A stretch of DNA of 64,000 nucleotides, from contig NZ_JAUQUB010000001.1 in the NCBI RefSeq assembly GCF_030580675.1, positions 1 through 64,000 of the forward strand, given 5' to 3'. The notes under the pieces were generated by a model. That model was not told the DNA's origin and did no database searches. It saw nothing but the letters and a program-made list of their open reading frames with translations. Positions 58,889-64,000 of this stretch are shown piece after piece (the first letter of the stretch is position 1; each line of letters begins with the position of its first letter). The position numbers and the translations under genes were made by a program. Origin of the DNA: Antiquaquibacter soli. Its GTDB lineage: Bacteria; Actinomycetota; Actinomycetes; Actinomycetales; Microbacteriaceae.

Positions 58889-61348
58889 CTACAGCCCCAG
58901 CCGAGCCTCCTCGAGGGTGCCCTCGGCGCCGGGTCCCTCCTGCACGGTGTGGCCCGGTAGGGGCAGCATCCGCGTGTGGATCGCGTCGAGGATGTCGGCC
59001 GCGGTGACGAAGTACTCCCACTCGAGCTCCGCCGGCGGGGCGATCCAGTTGCGGGCTCCGAGAGCGACGACCGGGGCATCCAGGTCGTCGAAGGCCTCGA
59101 GCTGCACGCGCGACGCGACGGTCTGCGCCCAGCTGCCGCGCAGGCACGCGTCCGACGCGATGAGGAGCCGACCCGTCTTGGCCACGGAGGCCAGCACCGC
59201 GTCGTAGTCGAACGGCACGAGCGTCCGGGCGTCGATGACTTCCGCCGACACTCCGAGCTCGTCGAGCGAGCGGGCGGCATCGAGCGCGCGGTAGAGGGTC
59301 GCGCCGACGGTGAGGATCGTGACATCCGTACCCTCGCGCACGACGGCCGGCTGACCGATCGGCGTGCGGTAGTACTCGGCGGGTACCCCGTCGGCGTGCA
59401 CCGTCTCGACGATGTCGTAGAGGCGCTGGCTCTCGAAGAACACCACGGGGTCATCGCTCGCGAGCGCGCTCGCCATGAGCCCCTTCGCATCGCGCGGCGT
59501 CGCGGGGAACACCACGGTGAGGCCCGGGATGCCCGCCACCATGCTGCTCCAGTCCTGCGAGTGCTGGGCCCCGTACTTGCTGCCGACCGACACCCTCAGC
59601 ACGGCCGGGGTGCGGACGAGCCCGCCGGACATCGCCGGCCACTTCGCGAGCTGGTTGAAGATCTCGTCGCCGGCGCGGCCGATGAAGTCGGCGTACATGA
59701 GCTCGACGACGGGGCGTCCGCCGGCGAGCGAGAATCCGACGGCGGTGCCGACGATCGCGGCCTCCGAGATGGGGGAGTTGAAGAGGCGGTGGCGCGGCAG
59801 GAGCTCGGTCATCCCGCGGTACACGCCGAACGCGCCATCCCAGTCGCGGTTCTCCTCGCCCCAGAAGGCGACGCGGTCGTCGGCGACGGCGTGAGCGGCG
59901 AGCGACTCGAAGAGCGCGTCGCGGAACGTCACCGCCTTCGCGCCGGACAGGGTCGCGCCGTCAACCACTCCGGTGCGCGACTTGCGCGCCAGCGCCGTTG
60001 CGCGGGAGGTCTCCTCGAGGGGGACGATCGTGTCGCCCGGCTGCGCGTCGGCGAGGTCGATGGCGGTGCCCGCGAAGGTGATGCCCGCCATCACGCCGGG
60101 GTCGGCGCGCAGCGAGAGGCGGGGCGACGCGGCGGGGTCGATCGCAGCGCGGAGGGCCGCCGTCACGAGCGCTTCCGCCTCGGCCTTGTGCTCGTCCTGC
60201 AGCGACCGCGGGGCCAGCGAGCCGAGGTGCTCGTAGTACGACGCGATCGGGTCGACCGAGCTCCACAGCTCCATCTCCTCGGCGGTGCGGTACGAGGATG
60301 CATCGCTCGGCGAGTGACCCGACTGCCGGTAGGTCTGCACGTCGAGCAGCATCGGCCCGTCCCCGCGCTCCAGGATGCCCCGGGCCGTCGCCATGGCGTC
60401 GGCGACGGCGAGCGGGTTCGTGCCGTCCACGGTCTGCGCGTGCAAGTTGTCGGCGTTGACTCCCGCGCCGATCCGGGCGAGCCGATCGAACGCCATCGTC
60501 TCGCCGATGGTCTGCCCGCCCATCCCGTAGAAGTTGTTGACGACGAAGAAGACGATCGGCAGGCCGCCGCGGTGCTCCTCGTCCATGAGGGTCGTCAGCT
60601 GTGCCATCGAGGCGAAGTTGAGCGACTCCCAGACGGGGCCGGTGCCGGTCGCGGCATCCCCGAAGCTCGCGACGACGATGCCGGGCTGCCGCCGCAGCCG
60701 GTTGCTGAGCGCAGCGCCGGTCGCCATGGGCGCCGACCCACCGACGATCGCGTTGTTGGGGTAGATGCCGAGCGGCGGGAAGAACGCGTGCATGCTGCCG
60801 CCGAGCCCGCGGTTGAAGCCCGTCGAGCGGCCGAACGTCTCCGCCGCCATGCCGTAGAAGAGGAAGGACTCGGCGCGGGCGCGGTCGTCGCCGCCCGGCA
60901 TGAGCCGCTCGCTGACCGCCCAACTCGAGCCGCAGTTCCAGGAGCGCATGCTGTCGAGGATGGCCGCCGTGTCCCCGGTGCGGATGGCCGACAGCCCCTT
61001 CGCGATGACTTCGCCGTGGCTGCGGTGGCTCCCGAAGACGCGGTCGTCGACGCCGAGCCCGAATGCCTGGCCGACGGCTGCCGCCTCCTGGCCTATCGAC
61101 AGGTGCGCGGGTCCGGCGTGCACGTACTCGACGCCGCGGTAGGCGCCGGTCTTCTTGATCGAGTCGAGCATGAGCTCGAACTCGCGCACGAGCACCATGT
61201 CGCGGGCGGCGGCGACGAGGGCGTCCGCGCCGAAGCGCTTCTTCTCCTGCGCGAGCGTCGCCGAGTAGGCGTTGACGGGGATGGGGGAGAACTCGAGCGA
61301 CCCGCTGCGGCGGACCACCGCGGGGTCGATGAACAGATCCTTGGTCAT
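58889..61348 (-). CDS. 2-oxo acid dehydrogenase E1, fused alpha and beta subunits
   Basis: The 819-residue thiamine-diphosphate enzyme joins both E1 chains. The N-terminal half is alpha-like (H-L-S-I-G-Q-E-A-A, then G-D-A-A-T-G-T-G and V-V-N-N-F-Y-G-M-G-G around the cofactor). The C-terminal half, from about residue 480, is beta-like (F-W-G-E-E-N, V-E-L-M-Y-A-D-F). It decarboxylates a 2-oxo acid and acylates the lipoyl group of E2. Pyruvate, branched-chain acids or acetoin are all possible. AAGGAAC precedes the ATG at 61348. E3 is not in the window. Confidence 0.9.
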   Translation of the reverse strand: MTKDLFIDPAVVRRSGSLEFSPIPVNAYSATLAQEKKRFGADALVAAARDMVLVREFELMLDSIKKTGAYRGVEYVHAGPAHLSIGQEAAAVGQAFGLGVDDRVFGSHRSHGEVIAKGLSAIRTGDTAAILDSMRSWNCGSSWAVSERLMPGGDDRARAESFLFYGMAAETFGRSTGFNRGLGGSMHAFFPPLGIYPNNAIVGGSAPMATGAALSNRLRRQPGIVVASFGDAATGTGPVWESLNFASMAQLTTLMDEEHRGGLPIVFFVVNNFYGMGGQTIGETMAFDRLARIGAGVNADNLHAQTVDGTNPLAVADAMATARGILERGDGPMLLDVQTYRQSGHSPSDASSYRTAEEMELWSSVDPIASYYEHLGSLAPRSLQDEHKAEAEALVTAALRAAIDPAASPRLSLRADPGVMAGITFAGTAIDLADAQPGDTIVPLEETSRATALARKSRTGVVDGATLSGAKAVTFRDALFESLAAHAVADDRVAFWGEENRDWDGAFGVYRGMTELLPRHRLFNSPISEAAIVGTAVGFSLAGGRPVVELMYADFIGRAGDEIFNQLAKWPAMSGGLVRTPAVLRVSVGSKYGAQHSQDWSSMVAGIPGLTVVFPATPRDAKGLMASALASDDPVVFFESQRLYDIVETVHADGVPAEYYRTPIGQPAVVREGTDVTILTVGATLYRALDAARSLDELGVSAEVIDARTLVPFDYDAVLASVAKTGRLLIASDACLRGSWAQTVASRVQLEAFDDLDAPVVALGARNWIAPPAELEWEYFVTAADILDAIHTRMLPLPGHTVQEGPGAEGTLEEARLGL

Positions 61349-61371
61349 GGGGTTCCTTGAGCGCTGGGGGC

Positions 61372-62589
61372 CTAGAGGGCGGCGATGATGTCGAGGTTCT
61401 CGATGGCGTCGGCGACGTCCGCGAGCACGGCCCCCGCTGCGGCGCCGTCGATCGCGCGGTGGTCGAACGTGAGCGAGAGGGGCATCAGGTCGGCGCCCGC
61501 GGGGCTCGACGGCAGGGCTCGGCCGACACCGAGGATGCACACTTGCGGAGGGTTCACGACAGGGGTGAACCAATGCACTCCGGCACCCCCGAGGTTCGAG
61601 ACCGTGACCGTGCCGCCGGCCATCTCGTCGGGGGTCAGTGCGCCCGAGCGGGCCCGCTCGACGGCGGTCGCGGTCGCGCGAGCGAGGTCGACGAGACCGA
61701 GGGAGGCGGCGTCGCGGACGACCGGCACGAGTAGCGCCCGGCCGGTGTCGACGGCGACACCGAGGTCGACGCGGGAGTACTGCCGGATCTCGTCCCAGCT
61801 GAACGTCGCATTCGCTTCGGGGTGCTGCGCGAACGTGCGAGCCGTGGCGAAGAGCACCAGGTCGTTCACCGTGAATCGTGGCAAGTCCCGGCGCTCCGCC
61901 TGCTCGCGGAGCCGCCCGAGGTAGCCGAGCAGGGTGCTCGCGTCCGCGTAGCGGGTAAGGGTGACCTGGGCCATCTCGGCGAGCGCGGCGTGCATGCGCT
62001 GGGCCGTCACCTTGCGCGCGCCGCGGACCGGGATGCTCGTGAAGGGGCTCTGCTCGGCGGGGGCCGAGGGGGCGGGAGTGCTCCCTTCGCGAGCCTCAGG
62101 GAGCGGGGTCGCGGTGCGCTTCGCGGCGAGCACGTCGAGGGCGAGGATGCGGCCTCCCGGGCCGGTACCCGTCACGGTGGAGAGGTCCACGCCGTTGCGC
62201 TCGGCGACGATCGCGGCGCGGGGCGAGGCGTGGCCGCGGGATGCTCGGGGCGCGGGACCTGCGGGGGTGCTCCCTTCGAGTCCCTCGGGAAGCGCGGTCG
62301 CCTCGGGAAGCGGGGTCGCCTCGGGAAGCGGGGCCGGCGGCGTCGCCTCGCCCGCCGCGCCGACGACGGCGATCGTGGCGTGCTCGGCGACGTCGTCGCC
62401 GGGCTGGGCGGTGATGGCGAGCACGGTGCCGCTCGCGGGAGCCGGGACATCCACCGTCGCTTTCGCCGTCTCGAGAACGACAAGGGTGTCGCCCTCGGTG
62501 ACGGCGTCCCCGACCGAGACGAGCCATTCGAGAACGACGGCGTCCTCCCCGGAGTTGCCGGTGGTCGGCACTCTCACGTCCGTGGCCAT
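61372..62589 (-). CDS. 2-oxo acid dehydrogenase E2 (dihydrolipoamide acyltransferase)
   Basis: The 405-residue protein has one lipoyl domain with Lys43 in L-E-T-A-K-A-T, a flexible linker, a peripheral-subunit-binding domain (A-S-P-R-A-A-I-V-A-E-R-N-G-V-D-L) and a catalytic domain ending D-H-R-A-I-D-G. The linker holds direct repeats of L-P-E-A-T-P. The ATG at 62589 is preceded by AAGGAGGAGAT, far better than the upstream in-frame start. It is first in the operon with E1. Confidence 0.93.
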   Translation of the reverse strand: MATDVRVPTTGNSGEDAVVLEWLVSVGDAVTEGDTLVVLETAKATVDVPAPASGTVLAITAQPGDDVAEHATIAVVGAAGEATPPAPLPEATPLPEATALPEGLEGSTPAGPAPRASRGHASPRAAIVAERNGVDLSTVTGTGPGGRILALDVLAAKRTATPLPEAREGSTPAPSAPAEQSPFTSIPVRGARKVTAQRMHAALAEMAQVTLTRYADASTLLGYLGRLREQAERRDLPRFTVNDLVLFATARTFAQHPEANATFSWDEIRQYSRVDLGVAVDTGRALLVPVVRDAASLGLVDLARATATAVERARSGALTPDEMAGGTVTVSNLGGAGVHWFTPVVNPPQVCILGVGRALPSSPAGADLMPLSLTFDHRAIDGAAAGAVLADVADAIENLDIIAAL

Positions 62590-62602
62590 GATCTCCTCCT
62601 TC

Positions 62603-62637
62603 GCGCTCATTCGAGCGTACTATGCTCGAACGAGCGC
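62603..62637. promoter_or_regulatory. Long palindrome between the E2 and SorC-type genes
   Basis: GCGCTCATTCGAGC (62603-62616) and GCTCGAACGAGCGC (62624-62637) are complements with one mismatch, around GTACTAT. Inside, TTCGAGC and GCTCGAA match perfectly. It sits between divergent genes and is the obvious operator for the regulator. Confidence 0.7.
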
Positions 62638-62702
62638 ATCCTCACGCTACGCGGGAGCGCCGATCGCGTCAAGCTAGACTCGCCCCGACCGACAGGAGAC
62701 CC

Positions 62703-63653
62703 GTGGCGCCCCTCGACCCCGCCCCGCGCACACCCGCCTGGGAGAGCGCGATCGTCGCGCGCCGGTACTACCTCGAGGGCAAGCAGAAGAACGAGATCGC
62801 CGACGAGCTCGGCATCTCCCGGTTCAAGGTCGCGCGCCTTCTCGACGATGCCCTCGCCCAGGGCGTCGTGCGCATCGACGTCGCCCTCCCCGACGGGCTC
62901 GACGTCGAGCTCGGGGACGCCCTCGCCGCGCGGTTCGGCATCCGTCGCGGCCACGTCGCGCTCGCGCAGGAGGGGGTGCCGACCACCGACCTGCTCGGGT
63001 CCGCCGCCGCCCGGCTCCTCACCGCGCGGCTGACGCGCGACGACGTGCTCGGCATCAGCTGGGGCTCCACCCTCACCGCCGTCGTCGACGCCGTGGACGA
63101 GCTCGCCGTGGGTGAAGTCGTCCAGCTCGTCGGCGGCGTCGCGAGCGCCGGCCTCGAGGTCAACGGCGTCGAGCTGCTTCGCCGAATCGCACGATCGGGC
63201 GGCGCGACGGTCAGGCCGCTCCACGCGCCGTTCCTCGTCGGCTCGGCCGACACGGCGCGACTCCTGCGCGACGACCCCAGCCTCGCCCCCACCATCGAGC
63301 GGTTCTCGGCGGTCACTGTCGCCCTCCTCGGCATCGGGTCGCTCTCCACCGGTCGCTCCGCGCTGTGGACCGAGCTGGATGCCCCGGCTCGCGCCGAGCT
63401 CACGCGACTCGGAGCGGTGGCCGACCTCGGCGGGAGCATCCTCGCCGCCGACGGGTCGATCGTCACCGCGGACGCCCTCGACCGGGTCATCGCGATCGAC
63501 GCCGAACGGCTCGCCGCCGTCGGGGAGGTCATCGCGGTCGCGGGAGGAGAGGGCAAGTCCGACGCGATCGCCGCCGCGCTGCGATCGGGCCTCGTGGACA
63601 CCCTCGTCACGGACTCCGCGACCGCCCGCGAACTGCTCGCCGACCCGGCCTAG
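62703..63653 (+). CDS. SorC/DeoR-type sugar-binding transcriptional regulator
   Basis: The 316-residue protein has an N-terminal HTH (A-R-R-Y-Y-L-E-G-K-Q-K-N-E-I-A-D-E-L-G-I-S-R-F-K-V-A-R-L-L) and a SorC-type sugar-phosphate-binding domain (G-I-S-W-G-S-T-L and V-V-Q-L-V-G-G-V). The GTG at 62703 follows CAGGAGA. It is divergent from the E2-E1 operon across a long palindrome. A convergent sugar kinase gene downstream suggests a phosphorylated sugar or polyol as ligand. Confidence 0.9.
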   Translation: MAPLDPAPRTPAWESAIVARRYYLEGKQKNEIADELGISRFKVARLLDDALAQGVVRIDVALPDGLDVELGDALAARFGIRRGHVALAQEGVPTTDLLGSAAARLLTARLTRDDVLGISWGSTLTAVVDAVDELAVGEVVQLVGGVASAGLEVNGVELLRRIARSGGATVRPLHAPFLVGSADTARLLRDDPSLAPTIERFSAVTVALLGIGSLSTGRSALWTELDAPARAELTRLGAVADLGGSILAADGSIVTADALDRVIAIDAERLAAVGEVIAVAGGEGKSDAIAAALRSGLVDTLVTDSATARELLADPA

Positions 63654-63669
63654 CCGGCCCGGCGCGGTC

Positions 63670-64000
63670 CTAGCGGTCGAGCCCCGTCCACGACGAGAGA
63701 GTCTCGTAGCGCTCGCGCGCCGCGGCTGCCCAGCCCGAGCCGCGCGGGGCATCCCGCTCCACGACCGGCGGCGCCCACGCGTCGCGCACGGCAGCCACCG
63801 ATCCGCCCTCGAGCACGGCGGCGGCCTGGATCGCCGCTCCGCGCGCCGTCGCCTCGGGCACGTCGCGGATCACGACCTCGGAGCCGAGGACGTCGGCGAG
63901 CAGCTGCCGATAGGCAGGTGACTTCGCGCCGCCGCCCATCACGAGCACCTCCCCATCGGCCCCGGCCCCCGCCGCGCGGATGCGCTCGTGACCGCGCACG
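63670..64000 (-). CDS. FGGY family carbohydrate kinase, C-terminal fragment
   Basis: The last 110 or so residues of a gene that continues past the right edge. V-M-G-G-G-A-K-S-P-A-Y-R-Q-L-L-A-D-V-L is the FGGY C-terminal ATP-binding motif, followed by A-R-G-A-A-I-Q-A-A. It resembles xylulokinase-type enzymes. Specificity cannot be set from this part. Confidence 0.88.
   Translation of the reverse strand, partial: VRGHERIRAAGAGADGEVLVMGGGAKSPAYRQLLADVLGSEVVIRDVPEATARGAAIQAAAVLEGGSVAAVRDAWAPPVVERDAPRGSGWAAAARERYETLSSWTGLDR

Overview
The window is about 70% G+C and densely packed. It has short intergenic gaps (the longest is under 300 bases), many ATGA or TGATG stop/start overlaps, frequent GTG starts and many apparently leaderless promoters. 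Together with the regulator families, the sugar importers that lack their own ATPases and a DUF222/HNH endonuclease, this points to a high-GC actinobacterium, most likely of the Microbacteriaceae. I could not run a database search, so the family assignment is inference.

Layout. 1-9 kb: the start of an SOS-type DUF222/HNH gene, an FAD-linked oxidase, a MarR regulator with a phytoene-desaturase-like oxidoreductase facing an FMN reductase, the bifunctional proline catabolic enzyme PutA, an aldo/keto reductase and a GntR regulator. 9-16.5 kb: an IclR regulator facing an operon of solute-binding lipoprotein, two permeases, a cellulase-like glycosidase, an enolase-superfamily sugar-acid dehydratase and an SDR dehydrogenase. 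16.7-19.3 kb: an Lrp regulator facing an arginine dihydrolase/dimethylargininase-family enzyme and ornithine aminotransferase; with PutA these could take arginine to glutamate. 19.5-21.8 kb: TerC, DUF899 and GNAT genes.

21.9-40.8 kb is a carbohydrate region. A GH36 alpha-galactosidase-like gene and an SBP-permease-permease-GH5-like operon share LacI operators with a LacI gene. A second LacI gene with a 20-bp palindromic operator governs GH42, two permeases, an SBP and GH1. A two-domain rhamnose-mutarotase-like protein, a Gfo/Idh/MocA dehydrogenase and an AraC regulator complete the block. 40.9-46.8 kb: an operon of a DUF5107/TPR protein and GH35, followed by a second Gfo/Idh/MocA gene. 47-49.4 kb: kynureninase, an SDR and an HxlR regulator. 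49.4-55.4 kb: a three-gene Gfo/Idh-DUF993-isomerase operon and its probable LacI regulator, split by a lower-GC two-gene island. The island encodes a HipA-like kinase without the usual N-subdomain 1, and a partner that joins a HipA-N-subdomain-like region to a HIRAN domain. This is the most unusual locus in the window.

55.4-64 kb: HxlR/DoxX, an acyl-CoA-dehydrogenase-like protein behind an array of 15-bp tandem repeats, a BlaI/M56-peptidase pair, and a 2-oxo-acid dehydrogenase E2/E1(alpha-beta fusion) operon facing a SorC-type regulator. The right edge holds the C-terminus of an FGGY sugar kinase.

Five intergenic regions carry long, often two-tier inverted repeats. Two of them (31.9 kb and 39.9 kb) are copies of one dispersed element in the same register. 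The three ABC importers lack ATPase genes and probably share a general ATPase encoded elsewhere. I see no tRNA, rRNA, CRISPR array, insertion sequence or replication origin.
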